Positions 17,933 to 26,794 of a DNA stretch of 56,876 nucleotides are shown here, one piece after another (positions within the stretch are counted from its first letter, which is position 1; each line of letters begins with the position of its first letter). The stretch is from Rheinheimera sp. 1928-s. Its GTDB lineage: Bacteria > Pseudomonadota > Gammaproteobacteria > Enterobacterales > Alteromonadaceae. Both the position numbers and the translations under genes were made by a program. The notes beneath the pieces were generated by a model that ran no database searches, was not told the origin of the DNA, and saw only the letters and a list, made by a program, of their open reading frames with translations. Location of the stretch: contig NZ_JARIXP010000003.1 of assembly GCF_029269265.1 (NCBI RefSeq), positions 84,008 to 140,883 on the forward strand, written 5' to 3'.

Positions 17933-18912
17933 TGACAGACAAACAAAGCCTGTTACTGGTGGATGATGAACCCACTAATTTAAGAGTATTACGTACTGTA
18001 TTGCAGGAGCAGTACCGCCTGTTTTTTGCCAAAAGTGGTGAAGAAGCCTTGCAGCTGCTGCAAACAGAACAACCCGACTTAATACTGCTGGATGTGATGA
18101 TGCCAGGCTTAACCGGCTTTGATGTCTGCGCCCGCTTAAAAGCCAATCCGGCAACCAGCGCTATTCCGGTTATTTTTGTCACAGCGCTAAAAGATGAAAT
18201 GGATGAAACCAAAGGTTTTGAAGTAGGAGCAGTGGATTACATCACCAAGCCTATCAGCCCTGCTGTGGTGCGGGCCAGAGTGAAAACCCATTTGTCCTTA
18301 GTGCAGGCGCAAGAGCTGAAACAAACCCGGCTGCAAGTGATCCAGCGTTTAGGCCGGGCTGCAGAATACAAAGACAATGAAACCGGCTTACATGTGATGC
18401 GTATGAGTCACTACGCTCAGGTATTGGCGTTAGCTTATGGTTTTAGCGAACAAAAAGCCGAAGACTTGCTACATGCAGCCCCTATGCACGACATAGGTAA
18501 AATTGGCATTGCCGACAATATCTTACTCAAACCCGGCAAACTGACGGGTGAAGAATACACAGAGATGCAAAAACATCCGCTGATAGGTGCAGAGATTATC
18601 GGCGATTGTGAATCTGACTTATTAAAAATGGCCAAAGCCGTGGCTTTGTATCACCACGAGAAATGGGACGGCACAGGCTACCCTTTTGGCCTGAGTGCTG
18701 AGCAAATACCGGTTGAAGCCCGTATTGTCGCCTTGTCCGATGTATTTGATGCCTTAACCAGCGCCCGGCCATACAAACAGGCCTGGAGTATTGAAGACAC
18801 ACTGCAGCATATCCGCCAGCAAAAAGGCCTGCATTTTGAACCCAAACTGGTTGATTTGCTTGATGAAAATTTGCAACAAATCCTTGAAATCAAACAACGT
18901 TGGGCTGAATAA
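17932..18912 (+). CDS. Response regulator with HD-GYP cyclic di-GMP phosphodiesterase domain
   Basis: The product has 326 residues. The N-terminal receiver has D54 in LILLDVMMPG. The output is an HD-GYP domain with H186-D187 in MHDIGKIGI, the HHEKWDGTGYPFGL segment (GYP at 249-251) and SDVFDALTSARPYK. It should hydrolyse cyclic di-GMP when phosphorylated. The ATG overlaps the kinase stop (TGATG), so translation is coupled and the kinase is the likely cognate donor. Confidence 0.93.
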   Translation: MTDKQSLLLVDDEPTNLRVLRTVLQEQYRLFFAKSGEEALQLLQTEQPDLILLDVMMPGLTGFDVCARLKANPATSAIPVIFVTALKDEMDETKGFEVGAVDYITKPISPAVVRARVKTHLSLVQAQELKQTRLQVIQRLGRAAEYKDNETGLHVMRMSHYAQVLALAYGFSEQKAEDLLHAAPMHDIGKIGIADNILLKPGKLTGEEYTEMQKHPLIGAEIIGDCESDLLKMAKAVALYHHEKWDGTGYPFGLSAEQIPVEARIVALSDVFDALTSARPYKQAWSIEDTLQHIRQQKGLHFEPKLVDLLDENLQQILEIKQRWAE

Positions 18913-18993
18913 TACAAAGCTTTTATTAATTAGTATCTTAACCTGGCTAAACTCCCGGAAACTGCCGCTTTATCACACAAGAAAGGACTCATA

Positions 18994-20334
18994 ATGAACA
19001 AACTAAAGTTAATGACATTACTCAGCAGCACCATACTGTTCACCGCCTGCGGTGGCAGCGGAAGTGATGGCGGAGGTGATGGCGGGGGTACAGGTGGAGG
19101 TAATAACACAGTCACTCTGACGGCTGACATAGTACAGCAAAGCCTTTGCCGGACAGAGATCCCTGCCACCAATGCTGAACTTGTTGTCTACGATTCGAAT
19201 TGGGCGATAAAGAGCCGGCACATCCCTGATACTCAAGGCAAAATAACAGCGGTAATTCCTGCCACTCAGTCAGTCAATATAGCCTTTATTACCCGAACAG
19301 AAACGACCTCTGGGACACAGATTTATGCAGAATCCAGAGCTCAGCACCCTGTAGGTGACCTCGGAAAATTTACTGCTTTAGGCTCCTCAACCCAAGGCTG
19401 TGAATGTCAAACCAAGGATGTTCGGGTGAGCTCAGCGCAGGGATTTAGTATTGAGCGTATGACGTTGGCTGGAGCTACTAGCCCGGTCGCATTTCGACAA
19501 CTTTCCTCCTATGGCGGTGTTTTTAGGAATGCCCAAATTTGCCGGACCACAGGAGGAGCCTGGCCTGCTTTGACAGTTTTAAACTCGGCGAGCACTGAAT
19601 TAGCAGCTGGTCGTTTGACTAATTACAACATCAATACAGATCTGGAAGTACAGTTGGACCAATTCGCTACACTTTATCCGGCCAATGTTGACATAAATTT
19701 CAATAATGTCAGAGTGATACATGAAATCGATGGCACTATGCTCAGCACCCCTATCGATCAAGGCAGCACTGAATTCCCGGTGCTTGCAGGCTTGGATAAT
19801 CTGATACGGGCTCACCTGAGTGGCACCAACTTTCAGCGGATCACAGAAGATGGACAGTCGGTAAATATCTTTGTCAGTCGCAGAAAAGCAGTAAATCTTA
19901 CAAACCCAAGTACCACCTCTCTTGACCAGCCAGATGTCACTCCACTTGAAGGTATGGCCTTGGCTTTTGACAACTTTATTACGTCCGATTCAAACAACTA
20001 TTCAATTCCTAATGCAAATCAGTATGCAATGTTCTCAATTCGTGCTGAAGTTAGCATGATGGATGGTTCTGAATACAGCGAAGCCTTTTTCGGGCCAATG
20101 CAAGGCAAATACCCGGAAAATATTTTGCCGGCAGACTACAACATGGAAGAAAAATTAGAGATGGTTTCAGATCTGTATATTCAACTGTCTTTATCAAAAT
20201 ATGCCAGCGAAACGAATTACCAGAGTGCTCTGAGAAATCTGGTAAAAAGAAGCAGAGCCGCGGATGACGAAGTGTTTGGCGGAGACTGGTCCGATTATTC
20301 ATCACTTTCAATTAGCGCTGATGTTAATCTTTAA
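18994..20334 (+). CDS. Hypothetical lipoprotein with glycine-aspartate linker
   Basis: The product has 446 residues. The lipobox is LFTAC, with Cys about residue 19, followed by a flexible Gly/Ser/Asp linker (GGSGSDGGGDGGG). The rest is beta-rich with several cysteines (CRT, CECQ, CRTTGG) and contains no motif I recognise. RBS AAGAAAGGA precedes the ATG. The linker architecture is common in Alteromonadales surface lipoproteins. A terminator follows, so it is monocistronic. Function unknown. Confidence 0.7.
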   Translation: MNKLKLMTLLSSTILFTACGGSGSDGGGDGGGTGGGNNTVTLTADIVQQSLCRTEIPATNAELVVYDSNWAIKSRHIPDTQGKITAVIPATQSVNIAFITRTETTSGTQIYAESRAQHPVGDLGKFTALGSSTQGCECQTKDVRVSSAQGFSIERMTLAGATSPVAFRQLSSYGGVFRNAQICRTTGGAWPALTVLNSASTELAAGRLTNYNINTDLEVQLDQFATLYPANVDINFNNVRVIHEIDGTMLSTPIDQGSTEFPVLAGLDNLIRAHLSGTNFQRITEDGQSVNIFVSRRKAVNLTNPSTTSLDQPDVTPLEGMALAFDNFITSDSNNYSIPNANQYAMFSIRAEVSMMDGSEYSEAFFGPMQGKYPENILPADYNMEEKLEMVSDLYIQLSLSKYASETNYQSALRNLVKRSRAADDEVFGGDWSDYSSLSISADVNL

Positions 20335-20356
20335 ATACAGTGAAGAAGCATAAGTG

Positions 20357-20389
20357 GCCTGCGTTATCACAAAACGCAGGCTCCTTTTC
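20357..20389 (+). terminator. Intrinsic terminator
   Basis: A 9-bp stem (20357-20365 with 20373-20381), 7-nt loop and TCCTTTTCC follow the lipoprotein gene. Confidence 0.7.
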
Positions 20390-20455
20390 CTCCAATCCTG
20401 ACTTTAAGTAGTGTTAGGAAAACAGCTGAAACATAACTTAAAACAAGGATTTTGT

Positions 20456-22372
20456 ATGAAAAAAAACCCACTTTATCTGGCGGCATTGGTCAGTGTTCTG
20501 CTGCTCAGTGGCTGTGATAAAACGCCAAAAACCGACACCGCAGTGGCAGAAACTAAGGTTGAGGCCAAAGCTATTCCTGGCTACAGCCCAACTCAGTTTT
20601 ATGCCACCAAGTCTTACTTGGGCAATGATATTAACCACAAAGCCGATGCGCTGTTAGTGGCGTCTGATGAGACTGGTGTATTTAACCTGTATAAAGTCAG
20701 TCTGGATGGCAAAACCTGGACGCCCCTGACCAGTTCCACCACCGAATCTATTTTACCTGTAGGCTGGTTTCCGTTGGATGACCGTGTCCTCTATCGTGCC
20801 GATCAGGGCGGTAACGAGCTGCATCACTTATATGTGCGTGAACTGGATGGCTCAGTCAAAGATTTAACACCTGGCGATAAACACAAAGCTGAGTTTATTG
20901 GCTGGACAGATGACAACCAATTCTGGGTAATGAGTAACGAACGGGACCCGAAGTTTTTTGACCTGTATAGCTACAACAGCACCGACTATCAACGCACTTT
21001 GGTGTATCAGAACAATGAAGGTTATGACATAGGCGCTTTAAGTGATAACGGCCGTTATATCGCCTTATCGAAAGAGCGCACTAATGCTGACAACAACCTG
21101 TATTTGGTTGATTTGCAAAGCGCAGACAAAACACCACTACATATCACGCCGCATCAAGGCAATGTATCGCATGGCATCTATGGTTTTAGCCGTGATAATA
21201 ATCAGCTGATTTTTGGCAGTGATGAAAAATCTGAGTTCAGCGAAGCCTTTGCCTACAACATCGCTGAAAAAGCAGTAAAACCTTACAGCAAAGCCGACTG
21301 GGACATTATGTACATTGGCTTTAGCAAAGATAATAAATACAAAGTGGAAGCGGTCAACGCTGATGCATCGACCAAAATCAGCATCACAGACCAAAGCACA
21401 GGCAAAGCACTGCAGTTACCTGAATTACCTGCAGGTGATTTACGGGGTGTCACCTTTTCGGATGACAGCCAGTACCTGAGTTTTTATGTCAACGCCGACA
21501 ACAGCCCTTCTAATTTATTTGTCTGGAAACTGTCAGAACCCACAGCAGAACGTTTAACTCAGGCACTGGATAAAGCCATAGATGAAAGCGTACTGGTGAA
21601 CAGTGAAGTAGTGCGTTACCCAAGCTTTGACGACTTAGCTATACCTGCCCTGCTGTATAAACCGAAACAAGCCAGCAACAGTACTAAAGTTCCTGCACTG
21701 ATTTGGATCCATGGTGGTCCAGGTGGTCAGTCACGCACAGGCTACAGCCCCGTTATTCAGCATCTGGTTAATCAGGGTTATGCCGTGTTATCGGTCAATA
21801 ACAGAGGTTCCAGCGGTTATGGCAAAACCTTTTTCCACCTGGATGATTTAAGACACGGCGAAGACGATTTACAGGACATAGTGTACGGTAAAAAATACCT
21901 GCAATCGCTGGATTGGGTGGCCGCAGACCGCATTGGCGTGATGGGGGGCAGCTACGGTGGTTATCTGACAATGGCGGCTATGGCTTTTACTGATGAGTTT
22001 AAAGTCGGCATTAATATCTTTGGCGTGACCAACTGGGTTCGCACTTTAGAGAGTATTCCACCTTGGTGGGAGTCTTTCCGTGAGTCGTTGTATGCGGAGC
22101 TGGGCGACCCGGCAGTAGACGGTGAACGTTTGCGTCGTATCTCCCCTGTATTCCATGGCGACAAAGTGAAAAAGCCGGTATTGGTGGTGCAAGGGGCTAA
22201 TGATCCTCGGGTACTGCAGGTTGAGAGCGATGAAATGGTAGCAGCAATTCGAGCTCAGAATGTACCGGTCGAATATGTATTATTTCCGGATGAAGGCCAT
22301 GGTTTTTTGAAAAAGGAAAACCGTATTAAGGCACAAGAGGCTTATTTAGCCTTTTTACAAAAATACCTGTAG
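20456..22372 (+). CDS. S9-family (prolyl oligopeptidase/DPP-type) lipoprotein peptidase
   Basis: The product is 638 residues from the ATG at 20456 (an upstream ATG at 20411 lacks a signal). The lipobox is LLLSGC. An N-terminal beta-propeller (~50-385, with repeated strands such as GWTDDNQFWVMSNERDP) gates a C-terminal alpha/beta hydrolase. The catalytic triad reads S499 (GGSYGGY), D583 (GANDPRV) and H615 (DEGHGF). HGGPGGQSRTGY is the oxyanion region. It should cleave peptides in the periplasm, anchored to a membrane. Confidence 0.92.
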   Translation: MKKNPLYLAALVSVLLLSGCDKTPKTDTAVAETKVEAKAIPGYSPTQFYATKSYLGNDINHKADALLVASDETGVFNLYKVSLDGKTWTPLTSSTTESILPVGWFPLDDRVLYRADQGGNELHHLYVRELDGSVKDLTPGDKHKAEFIGWTDDNQFWVMSNERDPKFFDLYSYNSTDYQRTLVYQNNEGYDIGALSDNGRYIALSKERTNADNNLYLVDLQSADKTPLHITPHQGNVSHGIYGFSRDNNQLIFGSDEKSEFSEAFAYNIAEKAVKPYSKADWDIMYIGFSKDNKYKVEAVNADASTKISITDQSTGKALQLPELPAGDLRGVTFSDDSQYLSFYVNADNSPSNLFVWKLSEPTAERLTQALDKAIDESVLVNSEVVRYPSFDDLAIPALLYKPKQASNSTKVPALIWIHGGPGGQSRTGYSPVIQHLVNQGYAVLSVNNRGSSGYGKTFFHLDDLRHGEDDLQDIVYGKKYLQSLDWVAADRIGVMGGSYGGYLTMAAMAFTDEFKVGINIFGVTNWVRTLESIPPWWESFRESLYAELGDPAVDGERLRRISPVFHGDKVKKPVLVVQGANDPRVLQVESDEMVAAIRAQNVPVEYVLFPDEGHGFLKKENRIKAQEAYLAFLQKYL

Positions 22373-22386
22373 CATCCGAAACAACA

Positions 22387-22411
22387 GGGAGCAGATAAAA
22401 GCTCTGCTCCC
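22387..22411 (+). terminator. Hairpin after the S9 peptidase gene, weak terminator
   Basis: A perfect 9-bp stem (22387-22395 with 22403-22411) around a 7-nt loop follows the stop. No T-run follows, so termination efficiency is doubtful. Confidence 0.45.
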
Positions 22412-22436
22412 ATTGATGATAAATAATTTGAGTCCT

Positions 22437-22976
22437 ATGAAAACCAACTTCAGCTTTGTTTTGATCAGCAGCATGTTACTGGCCGCTTGTGCCATACCGC
22501 GTTACACCGAGCGGTTACAGCAACCTATGCCTTTGCCTGAAGGTGAATGGACAGTCAGCCAAAGCAATCCTAAAGATATAGAGAATGTCACAGAGATGCG
22601 CTGGCAATCCGTTGATTCAGAAAACTATGTGCAAAGTTTTGTGTTTGAACAACAGCCCAACAGCGACCTGATGAAAACTAAAACCATTGATGATCAGCAA
22701 GGCCAGCGTAATTGCGACGAGTTGTTTGATAGTCAGATTTTGAGCGAAGAGCCGGTGAATGGTTATCCGACCTTGGTGTGGGTGTCTGAGTGCAAAAGCA
22801 AAAGCGGCGCTTATTCCAAAATTTTGCACAAATCCATAGCGGGCAAAGAGTCGCTCTATGTATTTAACAAGGTATGGCGCAGTTTACCTTTGCAAACCGA
22901 ATGGGATTTGTGGCTGGATTACACCAATAAAATCCATATTTGTGACAGCAACAGCAAGAGCCAGCCTTGTAAGTAG
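22437..22976 (+). CDS. Hypothetical lipoprotein
   Basis: The product is 179 residues from the ATG at 22437, which puts a lipoprotein signal (SSMLLAAC) at the right distance. The mature part has paired cysteines (NCDELF, WVSECKS) and a C-terminal CDSNSKSQPCK. I do not recognise the family. It lies directly behind the S9 peptidase and ahead of a hairpin terminator. Confidence 0.65.
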   Translation: MKTNFSFVLISSMLLAACAIPRYTERLQQPMPLPEGEWTVSQSNPKDIENVTEMRWQSVDSENYVQSFVFEQQPNSDLMKTKTIDDQQGQRNCDELFDSQILSEEPVNGYPTLVWVSECKSKSGAYSKILHKSIAGKESLYVFNKVWRSLPLQTEWDLWLDYTNKIHICDSNSKSQPCK

Positions 22977-22984
22977 GTAAGTCA

Positions 22985-23012
22985 GGTCAGAGTCGGTGAC
23001 TCTGACCTTGTT
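22985..23012. terminator. Hairpin terminator between convergent genes
   Basis: A 10-bp perfect stem (GGTCAGAGTC with GACTCTGACC) and 3-nt loop, followed by TTGTTCTT on the + strand. The same GGTCAGAG core recurs at 27739 and 27792. Confidence 0.75.
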
Positions 23013-23018
23013 CTTAGT

Positions 23019-23582
23019 TTAACGCTGAGCAGCCAGAGCTTCAGGGAAATCAGAGAAAGCTTCTTTCGTCACAGAACTGGCTTGCTGTTCATAGGCGCTC
23101 GAAGCTTCAAAAAAAGCCTGGTACAAAGCTTCAGGTAAGAACTTTTCAGCCATGGCAAAACGGGTATCCGTCTGTTTTTCTTTATGATGCCAAAGTGTTT
23201 GATCAGAAGTAGCAGACACCAGTTTGTACTCCAGCTCTACCGTAGCCTCTGAAGCCAGCAATTTAGCACTCTGCTCAGACCAACGCTGGATATCGACATA
23301 AAGCACCATATCCACATCTGTCAGGGCTGGTACTTCAGTCAACTGACGCGCTTGAGCATCCACAATCTGAAAGCCCTGTTCCGCCGCTACGGCCGGAACT
23401 TCGCGGTTAAATGCCTGTATTAAAGCATCAGGTACAGCTGCATCGCTGTGCACCACAATCATTACTTTTTGCGAATTCTCTTTCTGCACTTGCACATAAT
23501 GTTGCTGGTCGTCTGCAACAGAACTGCAGGCACTCAGATAAACAGCGGCGGCTGCAGTGATCACTAGCTTAAAGTACGTCAT
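23019..23582 (-). CDS. Hypothetical lipoprotein
   Basis: The product has 187 residues with lipobox VYLSAC. The mature region has alternating strands (KVMIVVHSDAAVP, VDMVLYVDIQRWSEQ), suggesting a compact alpha/beta fold; faint resemblance to the DUF799/GNA1162 lipoprotein fold is possible but unproven. It lies downstream of zapA on the same strand, 120 bp away. Function unknown. Confidence 0.6.
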   Translation of the reverse strand: MTYFKLVITAAAAVYLSACSSVADDQQHYVQVQKENSQKVMIVVHSDAAVPDALIQAFNREVPAVAAEQGFQIVDAQARQLTEVPALTDVDMVLYVDIQRWSEQSAKLLASEATVELEYKLVSATSDQTLWHHKEKQTDTRFAMAEKFLPEALYQAFFEASSAYEQQASSVTKEAFSDFPEALAAQR

Positions 23583-23702
23583 ATGTTTGCTCCTTCCATC
23601 GGAAAAATCCTGTAACCCCTGTTACTGCACTGGCTTACTTTATACATTCAGTGTGGCTTATCCGGATGAACCAAAACTTAACCAGTTCAAAAAATAAACT
23701 GT

Positions 23703-23990
23703 TTAGTTTTTGGCTTCAATTAACGCCACTAACTTAGCCAACCTTTGCTGGCATTGATCTAATTGCGGGCTTTGCTGAGTCACCAGTTGCTGGCCTAAAC
23801 TTAAAGCCGCCAGCACTATGCTTTGCTCCATCGACAAATGCCCTGCACCTTGTCTTACCTGAGCAATTTTAGTGTTTAGCAGCCGTGCCGCTTCCTGCAG
23901 CTCGGCCTGTTCTTTTACAGTGCAGCGCAGCCAGTACTCACGCCCGGCTATCACTACTTTCTGTTCGACCACTAAGGGCTGCTTTAACAT
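23703..23990 (-). CDS. zapA: Cell division protein ZapA
   Basis: The product has 95 residues. The N-terminal VVEQKVVIAGREYWLRCTVKE is the ZapA globular domain, followed by a coiled-coil tail (LGQQLVTQQSPQLDQCQQRLAKLVALIE). ZapA bundles FtsZ filaments at the division ring. Its start lies 2 bases after the stop of the small coiled-coil gene, the usual gammaproteobacterial pairing. No 6S RNA is visible in the 120 bp downstream. Confidence 0.9.
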   Translation of the reverse strand: MLKQPLVVEQKVVIAGREYWLRCTVKEQAELQEAARLLNTKIAQVRQGAGHLSMEQSIVLAALSLGQQLVTQQSPQLDQCQQRLAKLVALIEAKN

Positions 23991-23992
23991 GG

Positions 23993-24241
23993 TCAGGCTG
24001 ACAATTGTTGTTCAAACAACTGAGTCAGTTGTTGTAGCTTCTGCTGTGCCCTTTGTTTCTGGTCGTCAGACTCCATGGCATGCAACTGCAAGGTTTCCAG
24101 TTGATCTGTGCTTTTTTTCAGTTCCTGCTGCAACTGCTGCTCTTTCTGATCGAATTGCTGTACTTGTGCAATGAGCTGCTGATTTTCAGAAATTAATTTC
24201 TGAATTAACTGCTCTAACTTGCTGAATTCGGCTTCAAACAT
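23993..24241 (-). CDS. Small coiled-coil protein upstream of zapA (TIGR02449-like)
   Basis: The product has 82 residues and is almost entirely coiled coil (EFSKLEQLIQKLISENQQL and later heptads). Its length and place immediately before zapA match the TIGR02449 family. A role with ZapA in division is inferred from the conserved neighbourhood. Confidence 0.8.
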   Translation of the reverse strand: MFEAEFSKLEQLIQKLISENQQLIAQVQQFDQKEQQLQQELKKSTDQLETLQLHAMESDDQKQRAQQKLQQLTQLFEQQLSA

Positions 24242-24370
24242 AAAATTCCCTTAATGCATTAGTGGGTTGAAAATTGGATGGTGACAAGTAAGTCATTGAT
24301 TACAAGCGAGGGCAGAATGAACCTGAAGTCTTGAACCTGAGCTGAATAATAACAAGCGAAGTGAATAAAT

Positions 24371-24565
24371 TTAGTGAGCGACAGAAACAAAAAGGGCAGA
24401 GTGATCACACTTCTGCCCTTGTTTAAACTTCTGGCGGCTGTAGGAGCCTTTGCCTTTTTTCGCTTTCACCACCTGCATCTGAAATAATTTACTGGTCACT
24501 AAAGCTTTGAGTGCATTATCCCGGATCTCGCCGCGGCCATGCTCAGCCGTTGGTTTTTTTGCCAT
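24371..24565 (-). CDS. arfA: Alternative ribosome-rescue factor ArfA
   Basis: The product is 64 residues from the ATG at 24565, preceded by AGGAGG. The ArfA core is visible: GRGEIRDNALKALVTSKLF and then VVKAKKGKGSYSRQKFK. ArfA recruits RF2 to ribosomes stalled on nonstop mRNAs, as a backup to tmRNA. The tail ALFVSVAH is hydrophobic, as in full-length ArfA, which is degraded. The coding region holds an intrinsic terminator about 20 codons before the stop, so the transcript would itself be nonstop, matching the known ArfA feedback design. Confidence 0.92.
   Translation of the reverse strand: MAKKPTAEHGRGEIRDNALKALVTSKLFQMQVVKAKKGKGSYSRQKFKQGQKCDHSALFVSVAH
24384..24421 (-). terminator. Intrinsic terminator inside arfA coding region
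   Basis: On the - strand, AAGGGCAGA-AGTG pairs with CACT-CTGCCCTT around a TGAT loop, followed by TTTGTTT. It lies within the codons for GQKCDHSALF, upstream of the stop codon at 24371-24373. Transcripts ending here lack a stop codon. Confidence 0.85.
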
Positions 24566-24693
24566 AAGGCCTCCTGTGTAAAAAACGCGCAAAGTGTAGA
24601 GCCAAAATCTATCGGAGTAAATTGCTGGCACTGATTTATTTTAGCCAGATCTGCTTTATGATAAAGCGCATCACTAAAGCCGGAATCGTCAGA

Positions 24694-25257
24694 ATGAAAT
24701 TTATAGCGCCGCTGCTTTTACTCTTCAGTTTTATCTTAGATGCCGACAGCTGGCAGCCCCCTGAGCCTATGGCTGCTTTAAGTGCGGATGCGTCAATACT
24801 GGTGAGGGTTGAACCAGGAGTTTTACCCAACAGAGATGCCAGTAATCAGCCTCATTTTGCCAAAGCCAGTTTTTTTCGCTGGGATCATCAGGGTCACTAT
24901 CAGCCTTATCAGCAACTGTCATTGCAAAATAAAGTCTCTCCGTTATTTATTTTTGTCAGCAATCAAGGGGAATTGATCACTCTGGATAATTGGTATAACT
25001 CAGGACATGGCGAAGTGGTGGTGATTTACAAAGCGGATGGTTCTGTGCTGAAAAGCTTTGGTCTTAGCGCTTTCTATACCAGACCGCAACTGGAGCAACT
25101 ACTGCACTCAGTCAGCTCTGTGCAATGGCGCTGCTTTAAAAAATCACCCTATTTACTACAACGTGATTTTTATCTACCTATCCGCCCTGCCGGGATAGTC
25201 AAAATTAATTTGGATAATGCCAGTGTTAGCCTGATTGACGGTGATCAGAGCTGCTAA
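24694..25257 (+). CDS. Secreted hypothetical protein
   Basis: The product is 187 residues from the ATG at 24694 (MKFIAPLLLLFSFILDADS), which gives a signal peptide; an ATG at 24658 is possible. The mature part has beta-rich stretches (SPLFIFVSNQGELITLDNWYN, EVVVIYKADGSVLKSFG) like a small propeller-blade or lectin fragment. Two cysteines lie near the C-terminus. I do not recognise the family. Confidence 0.6.
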   Translation: MKFIAPLLLLFSFILDADSWQPPEPMAALSADASILVRVEPGVLPNRDASNQPHFAKASFFRWDHQGHYQPYQQLSLQNKVSPLFIFVSNQGELITLDNWYNSGHGEVVVIYKADGSVLKSFGLSAFYTRPQLEQLLHSVSSVQWRCFKKSPYLLQRDFYLPIRPAGIVKINLDNASVSLIDGDQSC

Positions 25258-25375
25258 AGCATATTTTCGTTAATCTCACATTCACAATAATTAACATATT
25301 TTACCTTCAGTCCATTCAAGGACACCGGCCATGCCTCCAGGCCTGGCAGCATTCTCAGACTATTTAAGGAAAAAT

Positions 25376-25927
25376 ATGTTAAAAAAAATTGCAGTCGCAT
25401 TGATGGGTTTAGGCTGTTCAGCAGCAGTATTTTCAGCTCAGGCTGAACAACCTCTCTATTTTGGTGCTCAGTACAGCCAGCAAAGTGTTGATGATGCCAA
25501 CTGGGATTTTGGTTTGGTATCAGGGGTGGCTGGTTATAAGTTTAATGACATCTTTGCCATAGAAGGCCGTTTAGGTGTGGGGGTGCAGGATGAAGAGTAT
25601 TCCGGAGCATTAACCCGAGTCAAAATAGGTATAGATAACAGCTATTCAGTGCTCGGAAAAGCGTCCTGGCCTTTGTTGGAAACCTTATCTGTGTACGGCA
25701 TCGCTGGTTTTAATAAAACCAAGTACGACATCAATATCAATGATGAAGACGGCATACTGGACGACAGCCACAGCGAAGATGGTCTAATTTATGGCGCAGG
25801 CGCAGAGTTGCGTATTACGACGAACCTTAGCCTTAACCTGGAATACGCTGTCTTACCAGAAATAGGTGATGATGAAGATAACCTGGATGTAGAAAGCATC
25901 AGCGCAGGCATCAATTACCGCTTTTAA
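25376..25927 (+). CDS. Small outer-membrane beta-barrel protein
   Basis: The product is 183 residues from the ATG at 25376 (RBS AAGGA). The signal peptide ends near VFSAQA. The alternating pattern (FGAQYSQQSVDDANWDFGL through ISAGINYRF) and C-terminal aromatic residue fit an eight-stranded OmpW/OmpX/OmpA-like barrel. Acidic periplasmic-turn residues are abundant. Function unknown. Confidence 0.78.
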   Translation: MLKKIAVALMGLGCSAAVFSAQAEQPLYFGAQYSQQSVDDANWDFGLVSGVAGYKFNDIFAIEGRLGVGVQDEEYSGALTRVKIGIDNSYSVLGKASWPLLETLSVYGIAGFNKTKYDININDEDGILDDSHSEDGLIYGAGAELRITTNLSLNLEYAVLPEIGDDEDNLDVESISAGINYRF

Positions 25928-26107
25928 TCAGCTGAATTCTGCACATTAAAAGCTGACACCATGTTGATACCAGTTGGGATGAGCATCCCGACTGGTACGT
26001 ACAACTCAAGCCAGCACTTTCTCGTCGACAAATGCCTGTACTGCTCTTGATATTTATCAGCCACGTAACCAGATCGCTTGAATCTCTTCCCTGATTCAGG
26101 ATCTGTA

Positions 26108-26761
26108 ATGAAAAACCTGCATATAGATTTAGTCTCCGATATTGCCTGCCCCTGGTGCGCCATAGGTTATGCGCGACTGGAACAAGCCATGGATAGCATC
26201 AAAGATAAAGTCAGCGTCAATATTCAATGGCGGGCTTTTGAACTGAACCCGGATCCAAAACTGGTTCCCGAGCCTATATTACCGGCGTTAAGTAAAAAAT
26301 ATGGTCGTAGCGAAGACGAAATGCGTGCGTCACAGCAGTCCATGATGCAGGTTGCTGCTGATTTAGGGCTTAACTTCGATAAAATGCAGCAACGTTTTAC
26401 CTGCAATACCTTTGATGCGCATCGTCTGGTGAAATGGGCAGCTGGCTTTGACAAACAAACAGCGATGAAACAAGCCTTATTTGAAGCTTATTTTGGTTTT
26501 GCAGAGGATGTGTCCACAACCGAAGTTCTGCAAAAATGCGCAGAAAAAGCCGGACTTAATGCGGATGAAGCATTAAAAGTGCTGCAATCAGAGCAGTTTG
26601 TTGACGAAGTACGTGCTGAAGAAGCCCAGTATCAACAAGCGGGTATCAGTTCGGTGCCGGCTTTTGTGATCAACCAGCGCTATCTGATATCAGGTGCGCA
26701 GGACCCTGCAACTTTAGCCGCAAGTCTGCTGCAAATTGCTGATGAAATGACCACTGAATAA
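26108..26761 (+). CDS. DsbA-family (FrnE-like) thiol oxidoreductase
   Basis: The product is 217 residues from the ATG at 26108. The CPWC active site is at residues 14-17 (SDIACPWCAIGYARLE). A helical insertion (30-180) is followed by the cis-Pro loop GISSVPAFVINQRYLISGAQ, as in FrnE/HCCA isomerase-like proteins. There is no signal peptide, so it acts in the cytoplasm, probably in oxidative-stress disulfide chemistry. Confidence 0.88.
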   Translation: MKNLHIDLVSDIACPWCAIGYARLEQAMDSIKDKVSVNIQWRAFELNPDPKLVPEPILPALSKKYGRSEDEMRASQQSMMQVAADLGLNFDKMQQRFTCNTFDAHRLVKWAAGFDKQTAMKQALFEAYFGFAEDVSTTEVLQKCAEKAGLNADEALKVLQSEQFVDEVRAEEAQYQQAGISSVPAFVINQRYLISGAQDPATLAASLLQIADEMTTE

Positions 26762-26794
26762 CAACACATTCATATAAAACAAAAAAGGTGCGGT

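Noticed and set aside
23583-23702. 6S RNA downstream of zapA
   Set aside because: The gap is about 120 bp, too short for a 6S RNA, and shows no matching secondary structure.
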